This document shows, piece by piece, positions 24,026-35,668 of a DNA stretch of 64,000 nucleotides (positions are counted from its first letter, which is position 1; each line of letters begins with the position of its first letter). The translations under genes were made by a program, and so were the position numbers. The DNA comes from Orientallactaga sibirica. Taxonomy: Eukaryota; Chordata; Mammalia; Rodentia; Dipodidae. The stretch spans positions 16,955,501 to 17,019,500 of the forward strand of contig JAEOAD010000034.1 of the NCBI GenBank assembly GCA_036365145.1. Direction: 5' to 3'. Under the pieces are notes generated by a model. The model did no database searches and had not been told where the DNA came from. It was given only the letters and a program-made list of their open reading frames with translations.

Positions 24026-25560
24026 TATAGGCTTCATCCCACCCTCTCCAGGGCCCTTCTTTTCAGTTGCTCTCCCATACTCCTGTTGAGGGTTATATCT
24101 TTTAGTCTATCTCCAAGGATAAAGGTTTCTATAGTATGAATTGATTTTGTATTTAGTTTTGTGCTTTCTTTGCCCCACACTCTTTCCCCTACCCCCAGAC
24201 CCTTCCATCCCTATGGTCTGAGCCTTGATTTAACTATCAGGTATATCAGCAACTCAAACTGGTCCAGGTTAGGAACCATACATAAGTGAGACCATGTGAC
24301 ATTTGTCATTCTGTGATTGTATGAGTTCATTGAGTATGATCTGTTCCAAATCTTTGCATTTTTTCTACAAATTTCATTGTATCCTTTTTTCTTACTGCTG
24401 TGTTGAATTCCATTGTGTAAATATAACATAACTTTGGTATCAGTTTATCCAATGATGAGCAACTGGGTTGATTCCAATTCTTTGTTATAATGAATTGAGC
24501 AGCTATAAACATGGTTGAGCAGATCTCTCTGCAGTGAAGCATGGACCATTTATGACAAATGCCTAATAAGGGAAAAACTGGGGTTGTTAGTAGCTCTACA
24601 TTCATAATTTACAGGAATCTCCGTATTGAGTTTCTTAGTGGTTGTACAAGTTTATATTCCCATCAACAGTGGATGAGGGTTCCTCTTTCCCTTCATAGTC
24701 AGCAATATTTGTTGTTGTCAGATTTTTTAAATCATTTCCATCCTTAGTGGGGTAAGATAGAATCTCATAGTTGTTTTAATTTGCATTTACTTAATGGTTA
24801 GGGATGTTGAACATTTTCTTTTTTATTTTTTTTGAGGTAAGATCTCATTCTAGCTCAAGATGACCTGAAAATCACTATGTAGTCTCAGGGTGGCCTCAAA
24901 CTCACAATTATCCTCCTGCCTCTGCCTTCCAAGGGCTGGGATCAAAGGCATGCATGACCACACCTGGCTTTTGAAATTTTTCTTGAGTGTATGTTAGGTA
25001 TTTGTATTTATTCCTCTGAGAATTCCCTGTTCAGTTCTCTGCCCCATTTTTGGTGTGGGATGTTTGAATTTTTTTTATTGTTTAATGTTTTGAGTTCTTT
25101 GTAGACTCTAGATATTAAACTTCAGTCAGTTGTATAGATGGAAAAAATATTCTCCCAATCAATGGGAAATCTATTGGCTCTGTTTATGGTATGTTTGTCT
25201 GGGCAAAAGCTTTTCAGCTTCATGAGATCCCATTGATTGAGTGATTGTTTAATTTCCTGGGCTTCTAGGGTTTTGTTCAGGAAGTCTTTCCCCACTCCTA
25301 TATCATGCAGAGTTCCTCCTATTTTTTCTTCCAATAGAAGAAGAATTTCAGGTCACATATGGAGGTTTTTAATACATTTGGACTTGATTTTTGTGTATGG
25401 TGAGATGAGTGGGTCTAGTTTCATTTTCTGCACATGGTTATTCAATTTGTCTAATGCCATTTATGGAAGATGTGTTCTGTTCCCAATCTACTTTATTGGC
25501 ACCTTTATTAAAGATAAAGTAGCTATAGGTACTTGACCTAAGGTCTGGGTCTTCTATTCC
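22912..25560 (-). mobile_element. 5'-truncated L1, minus strand (3'UTR and ORF2 tail)
   Basis: The element runs right to left. 25560-24210 is ORF2 C-terminal coding sequence. The frame at 24327-24605 includes PLLGICHKW and FIITKNWNQ, and 25122-25334 includes a DFLNKTLEAQEIKQSLNQWD-like run typical of the region before the C-terminal domain. 24210-22912 is a long 3'UTR shared with the copies at 25.6, 33.2 and 41.3 kb. ORF2 is riddled with stops. The 3'UTR has a poly-A block (23990-24022) at the place where sister copies have GA-rich tracts. A B1-like SINE sits inside at 24825-24968. Confidence 0.82.
24825..24968 (-). repeat. B1-like SINE nested in L1
   Basis: 'aagatctcattctagctcaa', 'tgaaaatcactatgtagtct', 'gggctgggatcaaaggcatg' and 'accacacctggct'. 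It interrupts the L1 text 'gaacattttctt...ttgagtg', which elsewhere in the window reads continuously ('gaatattttcttaagtgtg'). A short ATTTTTCTT-like duplication flanks it. Confidence 0.85.
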
Positions 25561-25589
25561 ATTAGTCTATGCTTATGTTTATTGTGATT

Positions 25590-26295
25590 ATTAAAATCGT
25601 ATTTCATATGGATACATCATATGTTGGTACCCCGTTTTCCATTGTCCTGTCTCCATTCCATTAGGGACCCTCCTTAGTGGAGTTGCAGGTATTCCCCATA
25701 AGGTTGAGTTTATGTGTTGTTGGATCAGCAATCAGTTATTTTTAGGGGGAGGTAACGTTTCTGGGCATGATGTTTCAACCTGTGGCTCTTACAATCTTTC
25801 CAACTCTTTTCTGCAAAATTCCCTGAGACATGGGGGGTGAGACTTAAGTATATTTCAGCAATGAGCTCTTAGAATCCTCTGGATCTCTGCTTTGGTAGGT
25901 GTTGAGCATCCTCAGGGTCTGTCTTCTATATCCTAGGGCTGATTATCAGGTTCAGCATGGAAGCAGCACTCATATTCACCTCTCTAATTCCTCTGTGGTT
26001 TCAGCTATGGCTTGGATGAAGTACAAGGGTTACTTTTTCTCCTCAAGTCTCATTACCTTCTGAAAAAGAAGTACAGATTCTCCAACCAACAGTGAAGTCA
26101 GCATAGCTTAAATGGGATGAGCATTATTAATTTTGGAAGAATTTGATTATGTAACCCCTCTTTTAGCCAAAGACTAGTGAGAGGTTGACACTAGAGTACA
26201 TAATCTTTGTCTCCATAGGACGCTGATCAGGTTCTCAATTCCAGATATGGGTTCCTTTACATTGAACAGATCTGTTATCCAACCACAAAGCTATT
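25590..26295 (-). mobile_element. L1 3'UTR, minus strand (left part of a split L1)
   Basis: Repeats the 3'UTR seen at 22912-23610 ('tacatcatatgttggtaccc', 'gttgcaggtattccccata', 'gtggtttcagctatggcttg'). It breaks off at 'caaagctatt' and resumes at 28838 with the same bases, showing that the plus-strand L1 between them was inserted later. Confidence 0.82.
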
Positions 26296-26299
26296 AGTG

Positions 26300-26560
26300 G
26301 TGTGCAGGCGAGGTGCAGAGTGTAATGAGTAGGTCAAATCCCTGTTTCCTGGCTCCTCCCAGTTCCCTGGTTTAGGTTCCCTACACATGGAGGTCTGTGG
26401 GCATGGTGTAGAATGAGTAGGCCAGATCCCAGTTTCCTGACTCCTCCCAGTTCTCTGGTTCTGGATGGTGTGATGGTGGACAGAGCATGGAGTGAGTAGG
26501 TCAGATCCCTGCTCCCTAACTCCTTCCAGGTCCCTGGTCTTGGTAGGTCACATTGTGCCT
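26300..26560 (+). promoter_or_regulatory. L1 5'UTR monomer repeats (three units)
   Basis: Three imperfect tandem units each contain 'gagtaggtcaaatccctg'-like then 'ctcctcccagttccctgg'-like text, starting at 26327, 26415 and 26494 (spacing 88 and 79). They precede the ORF1 start, the place where rodent L1s carry promoter monomers. Promoter function is inferred from that family knowledge. Confidence 0.65.
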
Positions 26561-26725
26561 TGCTTGGGGAGGCCTGGTCATTATGTGGGCTATGGAATCA
26601 GGCCTTTTGCTCTGGTATCCTAACTGGCCACTGGGTACTAACATCTCTGTTTATCTGAGTCACAGGTTGCATGGACCAAAGGACAAAAACTTGCTTACTC
26701 CTCAATAAAATAATCTCCCTAAAAT

Positions 26726-26907
26726 GGGTAGACCACAATGCAAAAAAGCCAATGAAAGTCAGAAAACAGAAATATCTCCACCAAGGGTGTGTAGTCCTAC
26801 AATCGAAGCCTCTAATGAAATCATAGAGATATCAACAGAAAGCCAATCCTAAAGTGAAAACACAATGACCAATGAGACCCTGATTTAAAGAGAGAGAGAG
26901 AGAGAGG

Positions 26908-26951
<44 letters not shown>

Positions 26952-27153
26952 TGCTGAATTGGAAGGAAAGCATGAAAGAACCAAAAATCGTAGCAATGAA
27001 ATTGAACAGAATTCTCTCTTAGAGCATTCAGCTTTTGATAGTAGGCTTAACATGATTGTAGAAAACATTAGAACCCTCAAAAAAAGATATGAAGGAAATG
27101 AAAGTGAGTCAGGAAATGAAAGAGGCTTGGACAATAGAGAGGGTAGGGCTTGA
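26726..27153 (+). pseudogene. L1 ORF1 N-terminal remnant
   Basis: ORF1 encodes the trimeric RNA-binding coiled-coil protein of L1. An ATG at 26726 opens a reading frame beginning MGRPQCKKANES that stops near 26850. A second frame (26959-27153) continues after the GA tract with charged heptad-like sequence (SRLNMIVENIRTLKKRYEG) consistent with the coiled coil. The RRM and C-terminal domain are absent. The GA tract (about 60 bases) probably expanded after insertion and breaks the frame. Identification rests on position between the 5'UTR monomers and 3'UTR and on the coiled-coil look; no strong motif is present. Confidence 0.5.
26887..26949. repeat. (GA)n microsatellite
   Basis: Nearly pure AG dinucleotide run, with one GGGG interruption at 26907-26910, inside the L1 ORF1 remnant. 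Confidence 0.9.
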
Positions 27154-27893
27154 GGGAAGGGAAAGGGTGTCAGGGGAACACAAAACTGAACCCAAATTGA
27201 GCTGGTACCATAGAAACCTATGTCCTGGAACTTAGTCTAAATGGTTGAACCCTCAATAGGACCTTAGTGTGAGTACCTAAATCAAAGGGCCCTGAGAGGA
27301 TGAGATGAAGCCCAACCTTAAATTTCTCCTGTTTCTCTTCTTTTTCTGTATTTTTCTTTTCACTTGGTGCTGGCTTGTATTTCCATGTACCAGGACACAG
27401 TTAACATCCACAATGAGATATTTATCAGAGAGACCTATAAAGTCCCCCAAAACAAACAAGACACACTTCTGTCAGAGCACTTGATTACTCACTAGAGGTT
27501 AATGGTAAGACCCAAATGGTGAAGACACCATATACTGTTGGCACACACCATGGAGAGTCCTGGTTGGAATCTGGAAAAAAGAAAGTCCCCAGAGAGTTCA
27601 TCTAGTGTTGGAATGCACTACCTGAACTACTGGGGAAAAGTGTCCAACATCTGTCTGAGCAACTCACAGTCTAAGCTACTCAGAAGGAAACAACCTGACA
27701 TGATGCTCACACAAGTGCAATAGTGGTACACAGCCATGGAGGGTAACCAACTGCTCTTGGATTGGCTAACAGATCAGCTCAGTGGAAAGGAACTATCTGG
27801 AATTGGGAAACAATTCAGAATCATATCCATGTAACAATATTGCTATCCAATATCAAGCTCCCACTCATCTTTGACTATAAGAGAGTTGAAACC

Positions 27894-28246
27894 TGTTGCA
27901 GTGAGGCTTGCATTGCTGGTAGAAATCACCTGACTGAGAGCAGCTTGTGGGAAAAAAAAAAAAGAGGTTTATTTTGCCTTACAGGCTCGAGGGGGAAGCT
28001 TCATGATGAAAGGGAAAATGATGGCATGAGCAGAGGGTGGACATCACCCCCTGACCAACATAAGGTGGACCATAGCAACAGGAGAGTATGCCAAACACTG
28101 GCAAGGGGAGCTGGCTATAACACCCATAAGCCCACCCCCAATAATATTTTGCCTCCAGCAGGCATTAATTCCAAAATCTCCATCAGCTGGGAACCTAGAA
28201 CTCACATCACCTAAGTTTAAGGGGACACCTGAATCAAACCACCACA
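27894..28246 (-). repeat. MaLR solo LTR
   Basis: A 353-bp LTR read backwards, from TGTTGCAGTGAGGC to CAAACCACCACA (TG...CA ends). Flanking 5-mers AAACC (27889-27893) and ACACC (28247-28251) are a target duplication with one change. 'gcattgctggtagaaatcac' and 'gctggctataacacccataa' identify the mouse-type MT/ORR1 group. Inserted in the L1 3'UTR. Confidence 0.85.
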
Positions 28247-28837
28247 ACACCCTTTAAATTCTCTGTAAATTAATAATGCCCATCCCATTTAACCAGTAAT
28301 GACTTCACTCTCCACTGGGAAATCTGCTTCTCTTTTTCAGAAGGGAGCTGGACCTGAGGAGATAAGGGACCCAGCACACTTCAGCCTGGCCCTAGCTGAA
28401 ACCACAAAAGAGTTGGGTAAATGAGCAAGAGTGCTGCATTATGGCTGAACCTGATATCAGCCCAAGGGTGAAGGAGATAGATGCTGAGGATACTTAACAA
28501 CTAACAAAGCAGAAATCCAGAGGCTCCTAAGAGTCCATCATTGAAGTAGACTTAAAATGCACCCAATTGGCTAAGGGAATTTTGCAGAAGAGGGGGCAGG
28601 AAGATTGTTAGAGCCAAGAGTTGGGACGTTGTGCACAGAGACATTGCCTCTTCCCCATAACTGACTGCTTTCCCCTACAATGCATGAACCATAATCCCCA
28701 TGGGGTTGACCCATACCCCCAACAAGGAGGAGAGCCTCTTTGGAAAAGGGGCAGGGATGAAGGAAAGGATGGTACCAACATATGTTGTTTACATACAAAG
28801 TATGCCCATATATAATGAAAATAATTTTTTAAAAAAG

Positions 28838-29869
28838 AAAGCTATTGGTTACACACCAAGGCTGTGTGCTACTATTGCACTGGCATGTACATTCTGTCAG
28901 GGTGTTTGCTTCTGAGTAGCTTAGACCTCTGGTGGCTCAGACAACTGTTGGCCACTTTACCACAGTCCCTCATGTAGCACTTTCCAGCACTAGACACGCT
29001 ATCTGGGGACTGGCTTTCTTCCAGATTCTAGCCAGGTCTTTCCTGCTAGGGATGTTGAACATTTTCATAAGTGTGTGTTAGCCATTTGTATTTCTTCCTC
29101 TGAGAACTACATATTCAGTTCTCTGCCCCAGTTTTGGAGTGGGTTGTTTGATTTTTATGGTTTACTTTTTTTGAGTTCTTTGTAGATTCTAGGTATTAGG
29201 CTTCTGTCAGTGGTATAGCTGGTGAAAAATTTCTCTCATTCAGTGGGTAATCTATTGATTCTGCTTATGGTATGTTTATCTTGTTTTTGTTATTAGGGTA
29301 ATGCTAGCTTCATAGAAGGAGTGGGGGAAGATTCCCTGTTCTCCAATTAGGTGAATCAGTTTGAGAAAAATGTTTTCAGTTCTTAAATAAAGGTTTGATA
29401 GAATTTGGCTGAGAAACCATCCTATCCTGGTCTTTTCTTTGTGGAAGGTTTTTGATTACCTTTTCAATCTCCATGGATGTGATAGGCTTGTTTAGGAGAT
29501 TAATCTGCTCTGAATTTAGTTTTGGTAGGTGGCACAGAGGTAGGAATTCATCCATTTCTTCCATATTATCTTGTTTTGTGGAGTATAAGTTTTGGAAGTA
29601 AGTCCTGACAATTCTTCTGATTTCATTGATGTCTGCTGTGATTTCTCCTTTTCCATTTCTAATTTTGTTAATTTGAGAATTCACTTTTTTTTTGTTTGAT
29701 CAAATTGGCAAGCGTTTGTCAACTTTGTTTATTTTTTCAAAGAACCAGCTCTTTGTTTTATTGGTTTTTAAAAACTGTTTTCTTAGTTTATAATTCATTA
29801 ATTTCTGCTCTCATCTTGATTATTTCTTTCCATCTGAAGCTCTTACTGTTGGATTATTTTTGTTCTTTT
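28838..29869 (-). mobile_element. L1 mosaic, minus strand (3'UTR to ORF2)
   Basis: Continuation of the split L1. 28838-29042 is 3'UTR. At about 29045 the text jumps to the ORF2 C-terminal region ('tagggatgttgaacattttc'), and at about 29283 to the reverse-transcriptase N-terminal side ('attagggtaatgctagcttc'). Two internal deletions are therefore present. The frame at 29376-29684 carries ITADINEIRRIVRTYFQNLY and LLNKPITSMEIEKVIKNLP, the ORF2 linker and start of the RT domain. Confidence 0.78.
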
Positions 29870-31098
29870 TTTTTTTTTTTGCTTTTTTATATTTTTTACC
29901 TTTTATTGACAACTTACTTAATCGTAGACAATGTCCCATGGTTCTTCTCTCCCTCCCCTTACTTTCCCCTTTGAAACTCCACTGTCCATCCTATCCCCTT
30001 CCCCTCTCAGTCAGTCTCTCTTTTCTTTTTTTTTTTCTTGACAACTTCTATACTTACAGACAAAAAACCATGATATTTACCTCCCCTCCCGTCATTCCCC
30101 TTCAAAACTCCATTCTCCATCATATCCCCTCCCTCTCTCCAGTAGTCTCTCTTTTAATTTGATGTCATAATCTTTTTCTTCTATTATGAGGGTCTTGCGA
30201 AGGTATTGTTAGGCACTGCGAGGCCATGGATATCGAGGCCAATTTCTGTCTGGACAGTTGCATTGTAAGGAGTCGTACCCTTCTTTTGGCTCTTACATTT
30301 TTTCTGCCCCCTCTTCTGCAATGGACCCTGAGCCTTAGAAGGTGTGACAGAGATGTTTTAGTGCTGGACACTCTTCCGTCCCTTCTTCTCAGCACTATGT
30401 TGCCCCTTGGGTCATCCCAGTGGTCATCGCCATCTGAAAAGAGAAGCTTCTCTAACCAGAAGTGAGAGTAGCATTAATATGTGAATATGAACATTAGTGA
30501 AGTGCTTTCAGGGCAGTTTGGTGGGAATAATATATATATTTAGCCAGACAAGATCAGGCTTTGTACCCCTAAGGCTCATGACCTCCCCTGCCATAGATTT
30601 TTATTAGTGTTTTTCAGTACCAGGTATGTATTCCCTCCCGTAGAGAGGGCCTTCAGTCCACTTAGGGATCAGTCGGTTTCCCCAAGAGCAGACATGCCAC
30701 TATTGCACCTGTTCGGTCATTGGGCCTGTGTGGCCAAACTTGGATTTTCCAGTGTCCACTGTTTTCACTGCTGATGACTTCTATCTCACATACGGCTGCA
30801 TGTAGTGCAGCTTTTTCCAGCTTTCAGTTGGCTGTTCTACAGGGAGAAGGCTTTCTGCTCAGCACCAGCTTGCTTCCTCAGTGACATTGCCTCTCAGGCA
30901 AGGGATATCTTCAGCTATAGGGTCTTACCATCTGTTTCTTAAGGGAAACCAAGGGCCTTGGCAATAGCCTTTAATGTTTTGGAGGCTACAGGGAACTCCT
31001 TGTCCAATAACTCACTGCTGAGTATTTTCACTGATGTTTTCTCTTTCCCGCTGAATTGCATGCAGCATAGCTTTTTCCAGCGTTCTGTCAGCTGGCTC
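29870..31098 (-). mobile_element. Nested 5'-truncated L1 3' end
   Basis: Inserted in the ORF2 of the surrounding L1 with the target duplication TTGTTCTTTT (29860-29869 and 31099-31108). The T run at 29865-29880 is its poly(A) tail. Content is a 3'UTR of a different subfamily (more CpG, for example 'cattgtaaggagtcgtaccc' and 'gggatcagtcggtttcccc') with partial similarity to the other 3'UTRs in the window ('cttcagctatagggtcttac'). No ORF2 coding part is included. Confidence 0.78.
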
Positions 31099-31108
31099 TT
31101 GTTCTTTT

Positions 31109-31946
31109 AATGTCTTTAGGTGGACAGTTAGGTTATTAGTTTGTGATCTCCCTGTCTTTGTTATGAAGGCATTTAGTGCTATGAATCTTCCACTTAAGAC
31201 TGCCTTCATTGTGTCCCATAAGTTTTGTTAGGTTGGGTTTTCATTATCATTCAATTCTAGGATTTTTACAATTCCTTTTTTTTTTTTTTTTTTTTTTTAT
31301 CTCAACCCATTCATTGCTTAAAAGTGTGTTGTGAAGGCTCCAAGAGATGGTGGATTTCCTGATGTATTTCTTGTTAATTTCTAACTTTAAAGCATTGTGA
31401 TCTGATATGATGCAGGACGTTAGTTCAACCTTCCTGAATTTATGGAGACATGTATTATAGCCTAATATGTGGTCTATTTTGGAAAAGGTTCCATGGGTTC
31501 CAGAGAAGAATGTGTGTTCTGTAGCACTGGAGTGGAAAGTTCTGATCTATTATTTCCCTGTTGATTTTCTGCTTGCACGATCTGTCTATTGATGACGATA
31601 GTGAAGCATTAAAGTTTTCTGACTTTGATGGGGTTGGTGTTTATTTCTGATTTGTTGTCAAGTAGGTTTTGTTTTATAAAATGTAATGCACCTATGTGAG
31701 GTGCATGTAGATTTATGATTGCGATGTCCTTAGTTTGGATCATTCCCTTGATGAGTAAGAAGTGACATTATTTGTCCTTTTTGAGTACGTTTGGCTTGAA
31801 GTCTATTTTATCAGATATTAATGTCGCAACACCTGCTTGTTTCTTATTTCCATTTGCTTAGAATATCATTTTCCATCCTTTCACTCTAAGGAGGTATCTA
31901 TGTTTAGTGGCAGTGTAGATGTTTTGAAGACAATAGATAGAATTGT

Positions 31947-31981
<35 letters not shown>

Positions 31982-32740
31982 ATCCACCCTGTTAACTTGT
32001 GTCTTTTGGTAGGTGTGTTAAGTTTGTTAACTTGTGTCTTTTTATGGGTGTGTTAAGACCATTAGTGCTTAAGGTTATAACTGTGAGGTTTGATTTAATC
32101 CTTGCCATTATGGTGGGCTTTATGGAGTTTGATGTTTTCTTGAGTTTTGTACTTTTTTTTTTGATACTGGTCTGGTTTTGGTTATTGTGGTCTTCTTCTT
32201 ATAGGTTCTTGAGATTGGTTGTTTGACTGTTCTATGTGGAGTATTCCCTCAAGTATTCTTGGATATGCACTGTACATTTTCAGTATATAGTTAAGCTACC
32301 TTTGAGTTCAAGAAATTTCTACTGTCCTAGTCTCTCATTGTTTTGTCCCTATGATTTGTTGTTCTTAGTGACTCCCATACATATTCAAATACTAATCTTG
32401 AACAACTATTACATTACTTTTACATTTGTTTATTAATTTGCTTTTTCTCCTTTACTGTATATATTGCTCTTAGATTAGTGTATGCCATTTTCACGGAGTT
32501 GGTATTTCTTCTAATGAAGACTTCATGAACAAATTAATTCCTTTTAATTTTGTCCCCGTTTTGTTAACTCAATTTGTGTTCTAATTTTGACTTTTCTCTT
32601 GTACTTGCCCTTACATAAGTTATGACTTTCTTTTATCCTATGATTTACAAAAGATTACAGTTTATACTGTGTTCCATGTACATGTATCTTGCTAAAAAAG
32701 CCTTCATTTTTAAAAAGGATGCAATTCCCTCAATTAAAAA
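31109..32740 (-). pseudogene. L1 ORF2 endonuclease region, minus strand
   Basis: Continues the surrounding L1 past the nested copy. Read on the minus strand, about 32060-31560 encodes the N-terminal APE-type endonuclease of ORF2, which nicks target DNA. It begins with an NGLNTPIKRHKL string (near 32030-32060), then a KIDFK-like stretch (about 31810), and a SIDR(S)C-QKIN string (about 31580). 31100-31550 is the linker toward RT. Stops interrupt every frame, and a T run (31946-31980) breaks the N-terminal part. 32100-32740 is upstream L1 sequence without an intact ORF1. Confidence 0.72.
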
Positions 32741-32744
32741 TACT

Positions 32745-32946
32745 TTATTTATTTATTTTTATATTTATATATGAGAGAAAGAGAGAAGCAGATATGGAGA
32801 GAATGGGACCACCCAGCTTCTAGCTACTGCAAATAAACTCCAGACACATGTGTCACCTAGTGCATCTGGCTTTACTAGAGAACAGAACTTGGGTCTTTAG
32901 GCTTTGCAGACAAGTGTCTCAAATGCTGAGCCACCTCTGCAGCTCA
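32745..32946 (-). repeat. DIP-like SINE
   Basis: Tail 'tttatttatttttatattta', GA block at 32775-32800, head '...gctgagccacctctgcagct'. Diverged copy at the edge of the L1. Confidence 0.78.
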
Positions 32947-33221
32947 TATTGTTCATCTTTTTTTCAATATTTTTTTTATAATTGCTACTTATGCACAACC
33001 TTTAAAAGTGATTGAATTTACATATTGTACATACATTTGTACACTTAGATATCAGCAGTCATATAAGAATATTTACTATTCCTTTGATACAGTTATAAAT
33101 CTCACTGTACTTTACATCTGAAACATATTTCAAACTGTATTGAACCAAAGATAAAACATTTAAATAATGCATTCATCTTTTTATGTTTTAAAATGTTTTC
33201 TCCCATCTTCTAATTCTTTCT

Positions 33222-34468
33222 TTTTTTAATTTAATTTTATGTTCATGTTGGTGCCTCTGGTAGCCTCCTCCCTGACATTCCCCCCCTCTGGAGGGACCCT
33301 CCTCATTGGGTAATGTGGGTCATGCATTATGGGGTAGCCAACAGTTATGGGGGAGAGGCAAATCTCTGTGCATAATTACCCAACTTGTCACTCTAATACT
33401 CTTTCCGCCCCCTCTTCTGTGAATTTCCCTGAGCCACATTGGGGTCATTTTAGTTCTACTTCAGTGATGAGGTCTTGGTAACCTCTGTGTCTCTAGATAT
33501 CTGGCTTAGTAGGAGTTGAATGTTCTCTGTGTTTATCTCCTTCAGCCTTGTGCTAGTGTTGGGTTCACCAAGAAAGCTGCACTCTTGCCCATTTCCCCTG
33601 TGACTCTATGGTTTTAGCTGGGGCCCTGGTGAGGTGTGATATGCTGATCATCCCTTCAGGTTCATTGTACATCTGAAAAAGGGAAGTAAATTCTCCAACA
33701 CAGAGAGAAGTTAGTACCAGATAGATGGAATGGCCATAGTTATTTTAGAGAGACTTTTATAGGTGTAGGCCCTCTTCTAGCCCACATTTGGTGGGAGCTT
33801 GATATTAGAGAATAGGCTCATTTTTTGTACATGGTTTTGACTTATTTCCCAGTTCCAGCAATGAGTTTCATTCCACTGAGTGGATCTATTAGCCAAATCA
33901 AGAGCAGTTGGTTACAAACCATGGCTGTGTGTCACTATTGCACTTGTTTGAACATCATGTCATGTTATTTACTGCTGAGTAGCTTAGACTGTGAGTTGTT
34001 TGGACAGATGTCAGTCATTTTCCCCCAGTCGATTGTGCAGCACCCTCTGGTACTAGAAAAGCTAACTGTCTGGGGACTGACCCCCTTCCAGATTCCGACC
34101 AGATCACTCCATGTGATCTCCATAACACAAATTGACACTCCATATGGTGTCTTTGGCAGTAGGGTCTTACCATTAACCTTTGGGGGGTCATCAAGAACTC
34201 TGACAGAAATCTATCTTTTTTTGGGAAACTTTGTAGGTCTCTTGGATCAACAGCTCATTGTGAAAGTAAATCCCATGCTGGTACTAGGAGTTACAAGTTA
34301 GCACCAAGGAAGGTGAAGGAAGAAAAATATAGGACATATAAAAGAGAAAGAGAGCATAGAGAGGAGAGGGAGAGAGAAAGAGAAAGAGAGAGAGTGAGAA
34401 AGAGAGACAGGGAAAGAAACAGGAAAAGATTAAGGTTAGTCTTCATGAATTGTTCATCTAATAATGAA
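33222..34468 (-). mobile_element. L1 3'UTR, minus strand
   Basis: Only the 3'UTR: 'tggtgcctctggtagcctcc', 'atgcattatggggtagccaa', 'ccccctcttctgtgaatttc', then '...gtaggtctcttggatcaaca' and a GA-rich tract (34337-34430). It is closely parallel to 41340-42560. Open frames (33825-34301, 34313-34570) are chance frames in this UTR. Confidence 0.8.
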
Positions 34469-35426
34469 TCCTTTTCTATGTTTCAAACTTATGTGAACTT
34501 TTGTTTACCTGGACTTTTAAATGGAGATGTGATTTATAGTAGATTTTATAACTTACCTAAACTCTCTTAACTGTAATAATTATGAAATATTCAAAACTGT
34601 TTTGGCTTTTTTGTTTTTGTAGACTTTCTAGTTTGATGTAACACTCTAACTCTTATCTTAAGTTACCTTTCCTTCACCTCTATTGTCATTGTTCTGCACA
34701 ATAATTCCATTCTTCGAATGTGCCTTCAAAGGGGCCTCTGGTTCAGTTTGGATTACCCCTTTAAGCTCCTTGTCCTTACTACAGATACATCGCCTTCATC
34801 TAGTTCAAATCTATTCATCAACTTTTCTTACATTGACCTGTTTCTAATGAATGTCTGTTGACTTTTGTGAATTTTGTTTTCTTATTGCTCCCCTCTTTTT
34901 TCATGCAAATGATGTTTATTTTAAATGAAATATAGATTAATTTATTGTCATAGTTGTGTTTTTGCTATCTTGTTGGTCCTTTTTAAGTGGAGATTAAAAG
35001 AAAATAAAACCTGTCATTTAATTATATCTATCTTCCCAGAAACTTCTATAGTGCTTTTCTGATGTAAAATAATTGTACAGCTTTGCCTAGGATTTTCCTG
35101 TGTCCTTAGGTTATTTAAAATGAAATTAAAACTTATAAATTCAGCTCCTGTAACATCTCTCTGTTTGGTTCTTTTTCGTTGATAGGATCTAAGAGTTACT
35201 CCTCTAAGCTCTTTGCATTCTCCCTGTATGCTTTTTTTTTTTTCTCTTATTTCCATCATCTCTTTCTCCCTCATTTCACTAAAATTTCAGCTGAAGTGCC
35301 TTCTTCCCCCACAAACCCATTGTATCAATAAACCTAAAATCAAAAACTAACAAAAAATATCTCACTATCTGTTCAATTACTTATAGTAATTATTTACTCA
35401 ACCCATACCATTAATATTATTGGTTT
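34469..35426. other. No gene seen
   Basis: AT-rich unique DNA. No feature I can support. Confidence 0.5.
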
Positions 35427-35461
35427 TTGTAAATTTATTTTTATTTGTGTCAGAGAGAGGA

Positions 35462-35512
<51 letters not shown>

Positions 35513-35668
35513 GAATGGGCATGCCGGGGCCTCCAGCCACTGCAAATGAATACTAGATATATGTGCCACCTTTGTTTATCTGGTTTACATAGGACCTGGA
35601 GAATTGAACCTGTGTCCTTAGGCTTCACAGGTAAGCACCATAATTGCTAAGCCATCTCTTCAACCCAA
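35427..35668 (-). repeat. DIP-like SINE
   Basis: Tail 'gtaaatttatttttatttgt', long GA block (35451-35514) and head 'ttgctaagccatctcttcaa'. Open frames here are GA-tract translations. Confidence 0.85.

Larger units (their letters stand above)
26296..28837 (+). mobile_element. Internally deleted plus-strand L1 nested in L1
   Basis: A plus-strand L1 flanked by a 9-bp target duplication AAAGCTATT (26287-26295 and 28838-28846). In order it carries three 5'UTR monomers (26300-26560), an ORF1 start (26726), a GA tract (26887-26949), coiled-coil-like ORF1 remains to about 27150, then 3'UTR (27290-28830) ending in an A-rich tail (28826-28840). The whole ORF2 and the ORF1 C-terminus are missing. A MaLR solo LTR (27894-28246) lies in the 3'UTR. 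Such 5'-complete, middle-deleted copies can arise by splicing of L1 RNA or by recombination; which applies here is not known. Confidence 0.75.

Noticed and set aside
24327..24605. 92-codon minus frame as a gene
   Set aside because: It is a piece of L1 ORF2 C-terminus with broken flanks.
27762..28214. 150-codon open frame
   Set aside because: Runs from L1 3'UTR into a MaLR LTR; chance frame.
33825..34301. 158-codon open frame
   Set aside because: It lies in an L1 3'UTR whose relatives at 41.9 and 23.6 kb are not open; no domain.
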